From: JAKACA01 sp049510975
GTDB taxonomy: Bacteria; Actinomycetota; Acidimicrobiia; Acidimicrobiales; Bog-793
Length of the DNA stretch: 64,000 nt
NCBI GenBank assembly: GCA_049510975.1
Contig: JBEKYM010000011.1
Location: forward strand, 25,999-89,998
Reading direction: 5' to 3'
Position numbers and translations under genes: made by a program
The notes under the pieces: generated by a model
Seen by the model: the letters and a program-made list of their open reading frames with translations, nothing else
Databases searched by the model: none
What the model was told of the DNA's origin: nothing
In this document: positions 16,124 through 24,417 of the stretch, piece after piece
Layout: each line of letters begins with the position of its first letter
How positions within the stretch are numbered: the first letter of the stretch is position 1

Positions 16124-17263
16124 GTGAAGCCCGGAGACGCCGTCGTGATCGACCGAGATGGCCTGGACCAGGTCATTTCCGGTCTGCGTACCCGTGGTTA
16201 TCGGACAATTGGACCGGTCGTGCGCGATGGCGCCGTCATGCTCGGCGAGATTCGAGGCACGGCGGGTCTGCCAGTCGGCTGGCACGACACCCAGGCACCG
16301 GGCTCCTACGCACTCCGGCACAGCGATGACGAGGAGCTGTTCGGCTGGGCGGTGGGGCCACAGTCGATGAAGTCGGAAGCGTTCCCGCCAAAGTCCATCC
16401 TGTGGCGCGCCTCGACCGAGGGGACGGCCGTCACGATCGTGGACCATGAGGACGAGCCCGCCCGCACCGCTCTCGTCGGGGCGCGCCCCTGCGAACTGGC
16501 GGCGATGGCCGTGCTCGACCGCGTGCTGGCGCATTCGCCCACGCCGGATCCGCTCTATGTCGGACGTCGCGCCGGCACATTTGTTCTGGTCGCCGACTGC
16601 GGCTCCCCGTCCGGGACCTGCTTCTGCGACTCCATGGGGACCGGCCCGGCCGCTCAGGAGGGCTTCGATCTCGCTGTGACGGAGGTGCTCGAGGGCGAGC
16701 ACCGGTTCGTCGTCCGCGTCGGCTCGGAGGAAGGGGCCGAGGTCCTGGCCGAGGTCCCTCATCGCGACTCGACCGAGATCGACGCGGCCGCTTGCTCCGC
16801 CGTTGTCGAGGCGGCCGTTCAGCAGATGGGTCGAAAGCTGGACACTGTCGGGCTCCCACAACTGCTGGCGCGCAACATCGACAGCCCGCATTGGGAGGTT
16901 GTGGCAGATCGCTGCCTCGCCTGCGGCAATTGCACGCTCGTGTGTCCGACCTGCTTCTGCAGCACCGTGTCGGACACGACCGATCTCGCCGGAACCGTGG
17001 AGCGAACGAGGACGTGGGCGTCTTGCTTCGACTTGCAGCACTCGTACCTGCACGGCGGATCCGTACGTGTGAGCACGGCCTCGCGGTACCGCCAATGGAT
17101 GACGCACAAGCTGTCGACGTGGCACGACCAGTTCGGCACCTCGGGCTGCGTGGGCTGCGGCCGCTGCATCGCCTGGTGCCCGGTCGGGATCGACATCACG
17201 GCCGAGGCGGCGGCCATCCGAGAGGCGGACCGCAACGGTGACATCGAACAAGGAGGGTTGTGA
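16124..17263 (+). CDS. hydB: group 3b [NiFe]-hydrogenase beta subunit, Fe-S protein
   Basis: A 379-residue subunit that carries electrons between the flavin subunit and the hydrogenase dimer in NADP-linked sulfhydrogenase-type enzymes. It has two ferredoxin-type [4Fe-4S] motifs: Cys264/267/270/274 (CLACGNCTLVC) and Cys342/345/348/352 (CVGCGRCIAWC). Extra cysteines around 159-168 (DCGSPSGTCFC) are typical of the family. It is first in an operon whose order beta-gamma-delta-alpha matches hydBGDA of Pyrococcus, with one gene inserted. The start GTG 16124 has only a distant GGAAAGGG. Confidence 0.9.
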   Translation: MKPGDAVVIDRDGLDQVISGLRTRGYRTIGPVVRDGAVMLGEIRGTAGLPVGWHDTQAPGSYALRHSDDEELFGWAVGPQSMKSEAFPPKSILWRASTEGTAVTIVDHEDEPARTALVGARPCELAAMAVLDRVLAHSPTPDPLYVGRRAGTFVLVADCGSPSGTCFCDSMGTGPAAQEGFDLAVTEVLEGEHRFVVRVGSEEGAEVLAEVPHRDSTEIDAAACSAVVEAAVQQMGRKLDTVGLPQLLARNIDSPHWEVVADRCLACGNCTLVCPTCFCSTVSDTTDLAGTVERTRTWASCFDLQHSYLHGGSVRVSTASRYRQWMTHKLSTWHDQFGTSGCVGCGRCIAWCPVGIDITAEAAAIREADRNGDIEQGGL

Positions 17264-17265
17264 CC

Positions 17266-17844
17266 ATGCCGGATGACATCGCTCAGCTCGTCGCCCGCCA
17301 CCCGCTGCTCGAAGGCCTACCGGGCGACATCGCCGCCCTCGTGGCCGGCTGTGCTCACAACGTCGCTTTCGAGGCCGGGCACCTGATGTTGGCCGAAGGC
17401 GGGGAGGCCGATTCGCTCTACCTGCTCCGTCGGGGTCGTGTGGCGCTCGAAGTGCACGACCCCGGTCGCGGTCGCCTCGTCATCGAGACGATCGGGGCCG
17501 GCAAAGTAGTGGGTTGGTCGTGGTTGTTCCCGCCCTATGTCTGGCAGTTCGACGCCCGCGCCATCGATGCGGTGGGGGCGATCTCCGTCGACGGTGCTTG
17601 CCTGCGGGCCAAGGCCGAGCAAGATCCAGCGTTCGGGTACGAGCTCATGAAGCGGTTCGGTGCCGTCATGCTCGAGCGACTGCAGGCTGCTCGTGTTCGC
17701 CTGCTGGACCTCTACGGCACAGCCGGCCCCTCGACCAACGCACTCGCCACGAGCGGGGACGACGAGGGGGCGGGGAGCGAAGTCGGATCCGGGACCGCAG
17801 GCAAGGGAGGCGATCTTCCCCGTGGAGAGCGCGTCGCTCACTGA
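17266..17844 (+). CDS. cyclic-nucleotide-binding-domain protein of the hydrogenase operon
   Basis: A 192-residue Crp-like protein with only the cNMP-binding beta-roll (about residues 10-125; LRRGRVALEV, ETIGAGKVVGWSWLF) and a helix. No helix-turn-helix follows; the last 45 residues are Gly/Ser/Asp-rich and disordered. It therefore cannot be a classical DNA-binding regulator and may sense a ligand for the hydrogenase complex. ATG 17266 has AGGAGGG 8 bases upstream; GTG 17260 is too close to it. It lies between the beta and gamma subunit genes and its 3' end overlaps the latter. Confidence 0.8.
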   Translation: MPDDIAQLVARHPLLEGLPGDIAALVAGCAHNVAFEAGHLMLAEGGEADSLYLLRRGRVALEVHDPGRGRLVIETIGAGKVVGWSWLFPPYVWQFDARAIDAVGAISVDGACLRAKAEQDPAFGYELMKRFGAVMLERLQAARVRLLDLYGTAGPSTNALATSGDDEGAGSEVGSGTAGKGGDLPRGERVAH

Positions 17845-18700
17845 CTCCCCGCCGCTGGCGGATCCGTTCCTGCCGGACCTCTACCGCGTCGTCGGGCGAC
17901 GTGTGGAGACCGACGACGTCGTCACCTTGTGGCTCGAAGCACCCGATGGACGCCCGAACAACTTCCGGGCCGGCCAGTTCAACATGCTGACGGCATTCGG
18001 TGTCGGCGAGGTGGCGATCTCGATCTCGAGTGCGCCGCGTGCGCCCGGTCCGGTCGAGCACACCGTGCGCGACGTCGGCGCCGTCAGCCACGCACTGTGC
18101 AACTCCGCGGTCGGTGCCGTGATCGGTGTACGCGGGCCGTTTGGGAACGGATGGGGCGTGGAGGCTCTCGGCACCGACGACGTGGTCGTCGTCGCAGGCG
18201 GCATCGGGCTCGCCCCGCTGCGCGGGGTCGTCCGGCTGCTCGCTGGCGAGCTCGTCGCCTGCCGAGCCGCTGCGGGGGCTCCGCGAGGCAGCCTGACGGT
18301 GCTCGTAGGTGCTCGCACGCCCGAACAGATCGTCTTTACCGAAGAGCTCGAGGCGTGGCGCCAGTCGAACGCCGAGGTGCTCGTCACCGTCGACGCCGCC
18401 GGGCCGGAATGGGACGGCCAAGTCGGCGTCGTGACGTCACTCATCCCGGCGGCAACCTTCGATCGGCCCAACGCCCTTGCACTCATCTGCGGACCCGAGA
18501 TCATGATGCGGTTCACTGCTCGGGCGCTCATCGCCGAAGGCGTCGACCCGAAGCGGATACTCGTGTCACTCGAACGCAACATGCAGTGCGGCATCGGGCT
18601 CTGCGGACACTGTCAACTCGGCCCGCTGTTGCTGTGCCGCGACGGGCCGGTAGCTCGTTATCTGGACGTACAGTCCCTGGTATCGGAGCGGGAACGATGA
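17822..18700 (+). CDS. hydG: group 3b hydrogenase gamma subunit, FAD/NAD(P)-binding reductase
   Basis: A 292-residue ferredoxin-NADP-reductase-like flavoprotein that couples the hydrogenase to NADP(H). It has an FAD-binding beta-barrel at about residues 10-105 and an NAD(P)-binding Rossmann part (VVVVAGGIGLAPLRGVV, LVGARTPEQ, ICGPEIMM). C-terminal cysteines in MQCGIGLCGHCQLG plus LLLC bind a [2Fe-2S] cluster as in PyrK. GTG 17822 lies within the end of the preceding gene (23-base overlap) with GGGAGG 11 bases upstream. Its stop overlaps the next ATG (ATGA). Confidence 0.9.
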   Translation: MESASLTDSPPLADPFLPDLYRVVGRRVETDDVVTLWLEAPDGRPNNFRAGQFNMLTAFGVGEVAISISSAPRAPGPVEHTVRDVGAVSHALCNSAVGAVIGVRGPFGNGWGVEALGTDDVVVVAGGIGLAPLRGVVRLLAGELVACRAAAGAPRGSLTVLVGARTPEQIVFTEELEAWRQSNAEVLVTVDAAGPEWDGQVGVVTSLIPAATFDRPNALALICGPEIMMRFTARALIAEGVDPKRILVSLERNMQCGIGLCGHCQLGPLLLCRDGPVARYLDVQSLVSERER

Positions 18701-19488
18701 CCTCGTCGATCGATCAGCAGCTCCCGACGCTTGCCGTGTGGAAGTTCGCCTCCTGCGACGGCTGCCAGCTCAGCCTGCTCGACGCCGAGGAAGAGCTCCT
18801 GTCGCTCGCCGGCCGCGTGCAGATCGCCTACTTCACCGAGATGACGAAGGTGACGGTCGCCGGGCCTTACGACCTCTCTCTCGTGGAGGGTTCCATCACG
18901 ACGCCCGACGACGTCGAGCGCATCGCGGCCGTCCGGCAGGCATCGCGGCGTCTCGTGACCATCGGCGCGTGCGCCACGGCCGGGGGAATCCAGGGCCTGC
19001 GAAACTTCGCCGCCAGCGGCGAGTTCGCCAGCGCCGTGTACGCACACCCCGAGTACCTCGCCACCCTCGACACCTCGACACCGATCTCGGCTCACGTCCC
19101 GGTCGACTACGAGCTGCACGGCTGTCCCATCGACAAGATGCAGCTTCTCGAAGTCATCACCGCCCAGCTGGCCGGGCGGCGACCGGCGATCCCGGGCCAT
19201 AGCGTCTGCCAGGAATGCAAGGCGCGGGGAACGGTCTGCCTGCTTGTCTCCAAGGGCGTCCCCTGTCTCGGTCCGGTCACTCGAGCCGGTTGCGGGGCGC
19301 TGTGCCCGAGCATCGATCGCGGGTGCTTCGGGTGCTTCGGCCCGGCCGATACCGCCAATACGGCCGCCTTGGCCGCCCGGCTCGGTCAGGACGGCATGAC
19401 CCGGGTCGACATCTCGCGGCTGTTCCGAACCTTCAATGCCAATGCCCCTGCGTTTCGCGAGGAGAGTCTGACCCATGACCCACGGTAG
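18697..19488 (+). CDS. hydD: [NiFe]-hydrogenase small (delta) subunit
   Basis: A 263-residue small subunit of the NADH:ubiquinone oxidoreductase 20 kDa type. The proximal-cluster cysteines can be placed in SCDGCQLSLLD, GACATAGG and HGCPIDKMQLLE. Further C-terminal cysteines (VCQECKARGTVC, GCGALCPS, CFGCFGP) fit medial and distal Fe-S clusters. There is no twin-arginine signal, so the enzyme is cytoplasmic. The ATG overlaps the gamma stop by 4 bases. Confidence 0.92.
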   Translation: MTSSIDQQLPTLAVWKFASCDGCQLSLLDAEEELLSLAGRVQIAYFTEMTKVTVAGPYDLSLVEGSITTPDDVERIAAVRQASRRLVTIGACATAGGIQGLRNFAASGEFASAVYAHPEYLATLDTSTPISAHVPVDYELHGCPIDKMQLLEVITAQLAGRRPAIPGHSVCQECKARGTVCLLVSKGVPCLGPVTRAGCGALCPSIDRGCFGCFGPADTANTAALAARLGQDGMTRVDISRLFRTFNANAPAFREESLTHDPR

Positions 19489-20779
19489 GCGCAGCGAGAA
19501 CCGCACGGTGGCGGTGAGCGCCTTGGCCCGGGTGGAAGGCGAGGGCTCCCTCCACATCGAAATCCGCAACGATGTCGTCGCTTCTGTCAGCCTCGACATC
19601 TTCGAACCGCCGCGCTTCTTCGAAGCACTGCTCCGAGGCCGGCGACACACGGAGGCACCGGACATCACGGCACGAATCTGCGGAATCTGCCCGGTTGCCT
19701 ACGAGATGAGCGCGTGTGCGGCCATCGAGGACGCCTGTGGCGTCACGGTGGACACCCGCATCGAGTCGCTGCGGAGGCTGCTGTACTGCGGAGAGTGGAT
19801 CCAAAGCCATGCGCTGCACGTATACCTGCTGCACGCGCCGGACTTTCTCGGCTGCCAGGATGCTCTCGAGCTCGCAGAGCTGGACCGGACAGCAGTGGAG
19901 CGGGGACTCCAGCTCAAGCGCATCGGCAACCTGCTCATGGAGGCCGTCGGCGGGCGGGCCGTCCATCCTGTGAACGTCAAGGTCGGCGGGTTCTACCGCG
20001 CACCTGACGTGGCTTCGTTGCAGGCCCTTGCAGAACCCCTGCGAGTGGCGCGCGAGCTCGCCCTCGAGACGGTCTCGTGGGTGGGCGGCTTCGAGTTCCC
20101 CGACGTCGAAGGCGACTATCGTTTCGTCGCCCTCCGGCACCCGGACCGCTACGCCATCGACTCCGGACGAGTCGTCTCGTCCGACGGGCTGGACTTGAGC
20201 CCGGCCGGCTTTGCCGAGGTGGCGGTCGAGGAGCACGTGGAGCGTTCGACGGCGCTGCACGCCCGCCTCGACGGATTGCCGTATCTCACCGGTCCCTTGG
20301 CCAGGTACGCCCTGAACAGCTCCCAGTTGCCGGCCGTGGCGCGCGAGGCTGCGACGGCGGCAGGACTTGGGGCCGTCTGCCGGAACCCGTTCCAAAGCAT
20401 CGTCGTACGCGCCGTCGAGCTCGTCTATGCCTGCGACGAAGCACTTCGCCTCGTGGAGACTTACGAGCCGCCGGTCCCGGCGTCCGTTGACGTGGCGCCC
20501 AGCGCGGCGACAGGTGCTGGCGCCACCGAGGCGCCGAGAGGCCTGCTCGTGCACGTCTATGAGCTCGACGGCGAGGGGTTGATCCGCAATGCCAGGATCA
20601 TGCCGCCCACCTCGCAGAATCAGCTCACGATCGAAGAGGATCTGCGCAGGGTCGTCACCGGAGGGCTGTCGCTCTCCGACGCCGAGCTCACCTGGCGATG
20701 TGAGCAGGCCGTGCGCAACCACGATCCCTGTATCTCGTGTGCGGCTCACTTCCTCGACCTCACGGTGAAGCGAAGTTGA
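19475..20779 (+). CDS. hydA: [NiFe]-hydrogenase large (alpha) subunit
   Basis: A 434-residue catalytic subunit. The four Ni ligands are the cysteines of L1 (RICGICPVAYEMSA, residues about 67-80) and L2 (DPCISCAAH, near the C-terminus). Only nine residues (FLDLTVKRS) follow the L2 histidine; this is the peptide normally removed by a maturation protease, encoded next. The small size and motif context fit group 3b cytoplasmic bidirectional hydrogenases. The start ATG 19475 overlaps the delta gene by 14 bases, with GAGGAGAG upstream. Confidence 0.93.
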   Translation: MTHGRRSENRTVAVSALARVEGEGSLHIEIRNDVVASVSLDIFEPPRFFEALLRGRRHTEAPDITARICGICPVAYEMSACAAIEDACGVTVDTRIESLRRLLYCGEWIQSHALHVYLLHAPDFLGCQDALELAELDRTAVERGLQLKRIGNLLMEAVGGRAVHPVNVKVGGFYRAPDVASLQALAEPLRVARELALETVSWVGGFEFPDVEGDYRFVALRHPDRYAIDSGRVVSSDGLDLSPAGFAEVAVEEHVERSTALHARLDGLPYLTGPLARYALNSSQLPAVAREAATAAGLGAVCRNPFQSIVVRAVELVYACDEALRLVETYEPPVPASVDVAPSAATGAGATEAPRGLLVHVYELDGEGLIRNARIMPPTSQNQLTIEEDLRRVVTGGLSLSDAELTWRCEQAVRNHDPCISCAAHFLDLTVKRS

Positions 20780-21285
20780 CGCGCCGGGTCCTCGTCGCCG
20801 GCATCGGGAGCGAGTACCGGGGCGACGACGGCGTCGGCATCGCAGTCGTCCGTCGAGTGGAACACCTCCAAAGCGGCGCCGAGAGCCAGACGGGCGCCGC
20901 TGCGACGATCGCCCCCCTCTCTGACCCGCTCGATCTGCTCGGTCGTTGGGACGGGACGGACCTCGCCATCGTGGTCGACGCCACCAGGTCTGGCGAGCCC
21001 GCCGGCACGGTCAGGACTCGGGAGCTCGAGACGTTCGATCCGCCGTCGGGCGAATCCAGCTCGGCTCGGCTGAACGGTCGGGCCAGTACTCACGGCCTCG
21101 GTCTCGACGATGTGCTCCGGCTCGCGCGCTCGCTCGGCTCGGCCCCGGGAAGGGTCGTGCTGGTCGGCGTGGAGGGGAGCGCCTTCGGACTCGGGGAGGA
21201 CCTGAGCCCGGCCGTGGCTGCAGCGGTGCAGGAAGCGGCACAAGCCGTCCTCGACATGATCAACGAGGCGGACCAATGTGCGTGA
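20776..21285 (+). CDS. hydrogenase maturation endopeptidase
   Basis: A 169-residue protease of the HyaD/HoxM/HycI family, which clips the large-subunit C-terminus after Ni insertion. The N-terminal GIGSEYRGDDGVG contains the first metal carboxylates, VVDAT the next, and STHGLGLDD the His. The start is TTG 20776, whose last two bases begin the large-subunit stop (TTGA overlap). No better start keeps the family N-terminus. It probably processes the adjacent alpha subunit. Confidence 0.88.
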   Translation: MTRRVLVAGIGSEYRGDDGVGIAVVRRVEHLQSGAESQTGAAATIAPLSDPLDLLGRWDGTDLAIVVDATRSGEPAGTVRTRELETFDPPSGESSSARLNGRASTHGLGLDDVLRLARSLGSAPGRVVLVGVEGSAFGLGEDLSPAVAAAVQEAAQAVLDMINEADQCA

Positions 21286-21509
21286 GTCGCCTCCATCTCG
21301 TCCTGGAGGATGTCGACGAGGGCTTCGTGTCGGTGCGAGACGTCGAAGGCGTGGCCCACCGGGTGTCGCTGCTCGCCTACGAGGGACCGCCGCTGCGAGC
21401 CGGCGACTGGATCGTTGCACACAGCGGGTTCGCGCTGACGCGGGTGGAACCGGACGAGGCTGACAGCATCCTGATCGAGCTCGGTGCCGGCGGGCCGATG
21501 CTGCCGTGA
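21276..21509 (+). CDS. hypC: HypC/HupF-family hydrogenase assembly chaperone
   Basis: A 77-residue HypC-like chaperone beginning Met-Cys; Cys2 is the residue that carries the Fe(CN)2CO group with HypD. The usual proline of the MCxxxP signature is missing (MCVSRLH). The core LLAYEGPPLRAGDWIVAHSG and a C-terminal helix match the family. It overlaps the protease stop by 10 bases and the next start by 4. No hypA, B, D, E or F is present in the window. Confidence 0.8.
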   Translation: MCVSRLHLVLEDVDEGFVSVRDVEGVAHRVSLLAYEGPPLRAGDWIVAHSGFALTRVEPDEADSILIELGAGGPMLP

Positions 21510-22306
21510 CCGACGCCGGACATTCGCCGGCATCGACGTCGGGTCTTCGCGGCGCGGCGCTCTTTTCCCGGTATGCCTACCCGCCGAACTTCCTTGGCTA
21601 TTGCGGCCCGCCGGACTCCGATGCCGTCTTCGCGCTGGCATCCGGCTCCGGCCATCAGCATCCGGCCGCGATGGCGGCTCGCTTTGATGGGGCCTGGATG
21701 TTCCTGTGCTTGATCGCCGACTGCAATGGCATCTCAGATCCGCTCGACGAGAGGGTCGTGGAGGCGTATTGGGTGGGAAACGCCCTCCTCGAGCAGGTGC
21801 CGCCGCCTCGCCTGGCCGAGTGCGTCCGCCGTGCCGGAGTTGTCGGAGCGGGTGCGGGCGCGGTGTCCGCCGCCACTGGGGGAGGCCTTGCTCACCACAG
21901 CTTCCAGGTCTTCGCCGTCTACCCCTGGTTCGGACTGCTGCATTCACGTCACGCGCAAGTCCCCCTCATGGTCCTCGATCGTTGTCGTATCCGGTGGGGG
22001 ACCGTCGAGCACATCGACGGCGACTCCGCTGTCGTCACGAGTCGGCGGCTCGCCCTTCGAGAAGACCGCCTCGTCATCGGCGACGAGAGCTCCGAGACGG
22101 TTCGCTGTGCTCGGGGTGGAGTTGCTCTTGCAGAGTCTCTGCAGGTCGGAGACGTTGTTTCACTGCACTGGGACTGGATCTGCGATCGCCTGTCGCAAGC
22201 GCCCCTCGCCTCGCTTCGATCTGTCACAGAGCACAATCTGCAGGTCGTCAATGCCTCGGCGTCAGCGTCCGCAAGTGAGCAAGCCGGCATCGGGTACGAC
22301 GGCTAA
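21506..22306 (+). CDS. conserved hydrogenase-operon protein (DUF6390-like)
   Basis: A 266-residue soluble protein at the end of the hydrogenase operon, joined to hypC by a GTGA overlap. It begins with a distinctive ALFSRYAYPPNFLGYCGPPD segment and a helical first half, then a beta-rich half (about residues 160-235). It resembles proteins annotated DUF6390 next to actinobacterial hydrogenases. No catalytic motif is recognised; assembly or regulation is likely by context. Its 3' end overlaps the convergent stress-protein gene by 4 bases. Confidence 0.6.
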   Translation: MTDAGHSPASTSGLRGAALFSRYAYPPNFLGYCGPPDSDAVFALASGSGHQHPAAMAARFDGAWMFLCLIADCNGISDPLDERVVEAYWVGNALLEQVPPPRLAECVRRAGVVGAGAGAVSAATGGGLAHHSFQVFAVYPWFGLLHSRHAQVPLMVLDRCRIRWGTVEHIDGDSAVVTSRRLALREDRLVIGDESSETVRCARGGVALAESLQVGDVVSLHWDWICDRLSQAPLASLRSVTEHNLQVVNASASASASEQAGIGYDG

Positions 22307-22812
22307 GGCACCCCCCGGGACGGCGATCCGGACCCCGAGGCGCCACCGCCCGGCTGCGCCGCCTTGAGCCAAGCGGGGCTGTGGAGCCCGTCCACGAGCG
22401 GCGGCGGCGCGACCATGACCGGAAGTGCGCAGAGGCGGACCAGGCGCTCGCGCACCGCACGGCCACTCAGGCGGTCGAAGCCGCGGAGGCGCCGTGATCC
22501 GAGGATGACGGCGTCGCAGCCACAGACTTCCGCCTCGAGGGCGATCCGCTTGGGAACGTATTCGGTCAGCACGGATCCGGCTCTGCCGTCGGCACCGACG
22601 CCGGCGAGCCGGAGTGCGAAGACCGCTTCGTCCACGACGAGCCGCGACTCAGCCGGCGTCTCGAGCGCGAGGACCCGACCGTGCCGCGACAGCTCGCGCA
22701 GATGCAGCACCCAGACGTCGGCGCCGACGGCGCCCGCCAGGCCGATCGCGAAGTCGACGGCAGTCTGACCCGACTCGAAGGCGTCGACGGCGAGTAACAG
22801 TCGCTTCCACAT
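22303..22812 (-). CDS. universal stress protein, UspA family
   Basis: A 169-residue Usp fold. It starts WKRLLLAVDAFESG and ends with a nucleotide-loop-like GSRRLRGFDRLSGRAVRERLV before LPVMV. The G-x2-G-x9-G(S/T) loop is altered, so ATP binding is uncertain. A Pro/Gly-rich tail of about 30 residues follows. ATG 22812 has a strong GGAGGTGGAG upstream. It is convergent with the hydrogenase operon. Such proteins are often hypoxia-induced in actinobacteria. Confidence 0.82.
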   Translation of the reverse strand: MWKRLLLAVDAFESGQTAVDFAIGLAGAVGADVWVLHLRELSRHGRVLALETPAESRLVVDEAVFALRLAGVGADGRAGSVLTEYVPKRIALEAEVCGCDAVILGSRRLRGFDRLSGRAVRERLVRLCALPVMVAPPPLVDGLHSPAWLKAAQPGGGASGSGSPSRGVP

Positions 22813-22907
22813 ACTCCACCTCCGTGCCCTCCCATTGTGCCCTGCGCTTGCCGGAATTCGGCGTCGGACCGGCCGCGCGCCTGAGCGCACCGTCCTACCG
22901 TGGACTG

Positions 22908-24416
22908 GTGCCCGGGACCCCAGTGCGCACCGACGCGGCTCGTGCCTCGCGCGCACGGCGTATCGGCATCCTGCTCATCTGCTGCATGAGCCTGTTCATC
23001 GTCGGTCTCGACAACACGATCGTGAACGTCGCCCTCCCGTCGATCTCGAGAGATCTGCACGCCACCCTGTCCGGCCTGCAATGGATCGTCGACGCGTACA
23101 CGCTCGTGCTCGCCAGCCTGCTCATGTTGTCCGGTTCGATGGCCGATCGCTTCGGGCGGCGACGGGTCTTCCAGCTCGGCTTGGTGCTCTTCACCCTCGG
23201 GTCCCTCGCCTGCAGCCTCGCACCCAACCTGGCCTCGCTCGTCGCCTTTCGGATGATGCAGGCTGTCGGCGGGTCGATGCTCAATCCTGTGGCGATGTCG
23301 ATCATCCGCAACACCTTCGAGGACCCTCGCGAGCGTGCGCAGGCGATCGGAGTTTGGGGCGCTGTCGTGGGTGTGAGCATGGCGCTCGGGCCGGTGACCG
23401 GCGGTCTGCTCGTCGAAGCTGTCGGCTGGCGCTCGATCTTCTGGGTGAACATCCCGGTCGGCTTGGCGGCTGTCATCCTCACCGCCCTCTATGTGCCCGA
23501 GTCCAAAGCACTCGTCGCCCGGCGGCTGGACGCGGTCGGGGAGCTGCTCGTCATCGTCACGCTGGCGACGCTCACCTACGGCATCATCGAAGGCCCGCGG
23601 CGCGGCTGGACCTCGCCGGCGATTCTCACCCTCTTCTCGGTCGCTACGGCAAGCTTGGTCGCTCTCGTCGCCTACGAGACGAGAAGGCGAGAGCCCTTGA
23701 TCGATATGCGCTTCTTCCGGAGCGCTCCGTTCTCAGGTGCGAGTGTCATCGCCGTAGCGGCGTTCGTCTGCCTGGCGGGTTTCTTGTTCTTGAACACGCT
23801 CTATCTGCAAGACGTCCGGGGCCTCTCGTCGCTACAGGCTGGGCTCGACACGCTGCCGATGGCGGGCATGACCGTCCTGCTCTCACCGGTCTCGGGTCGC
23901 CTCGTCGGGCGGGTGGGTGCCCGCCCATCCCTCGTGGTCGGGGGCCTCGGCCTGGCCGGCGGAGGCTGGCTGCTCACCGATCTGTCTTCGACGACATCGT
24001 TCACCCGCCTGTTCGTTGCCTACGTGGTCTTCGGCATTGGCTTTGGCGTGGTCAATGCGCCGATCACGGTTGCGGCTGTCTCGGGAATGCCGCCCAGCCA
24101 GGCCGGCGTGGCGAGCGCGGTGGCTTCGACGAGCCGCCAGGTCGGTCAGACGCTCGGCGTCGCCATCGTCGGCGCCACGGCTGCGGCTGCGCTCGCAGGT
24201 GGGCGCTTCGCTCAGGGCTTCGCTGTTGCCACCCACGCAGGCTGGTGGCTCGTCACCGGTTGCGGTGCCTTCGTGCTCGGTCTCGGCCTCTTGACGACGA
24301 CACCGTGGGCGCTCCGGACCGCTGAGCGCACGGCGGCCTGGGTCGCATCTCCGGAACCGGCGTCGTTGCGGAGAGCTCGGCGCGGCCAGTCGAGGCCGGC
24401 GCCGTTGGACGTCTAG
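22908..24416 (+). CDS. DHA2-family MFS multidrug exporter
   Basis: A 502-residue transporter with about 14 predicted membrane helices of the EmrB/QacA type. Landmarks are LDNTIVNVALPSI in helix 1, WIVDAYTLVLASL, the loop motif GSMADRFGRRRVF, and a helix-5-type segment ALGPVTGGLLVEAVGWRSIFWVN. It would export hydrophobic compounds by proton antiport. GTG 22908 is the likely start (GTG 22923 possible). It is divergent from the stress-protein gene and ends one base before the convergent GGDEF gene. Confidence 0.88.
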   Translation: MPGTPVRTDAARASRARRIGILLICCMSLFIVGLDNTIVNVALPSISRDLHATLSGLQWIVDAYTLVLASLLMLSGSMADRFGRRRVFQLGLVLFTLGSLACSLAPNLASLVAFRMMQAVGGSMLNPVAMSIIRNTFEDPRERAQAIGVWGAVVGVSMALGPVTGGLLVEAVGWRSIFWVNIPVGLAAVILTALYVPESKALVARRLDAVGELLVIVTLATLTYGIIEGPRRGWTSPAILTLFSVATASLVALVAYETRRREPLIDMRFFRSAPFSGASVIAVAAFVCLAGFLFLNTLYLQDVRGLSSLQAGLDTLPMAGMTVLLSPVSGRLVGRVGARPSLVVGGLGLAGGGWLLTDLSSTTSFTRLFVAYVVFGIGFGVVNAPITVAAVSGMPPSQAGVASAVASTSRQVGQTLGVAIVGATAAAALAGGRFAQGFAVATHAGWWLVTGCGAFVLGLGLLTTTPWALRTAERTAAWVASPEPASLRRARRGQSRPAPLDV

Positions 24417-24417
24417 C

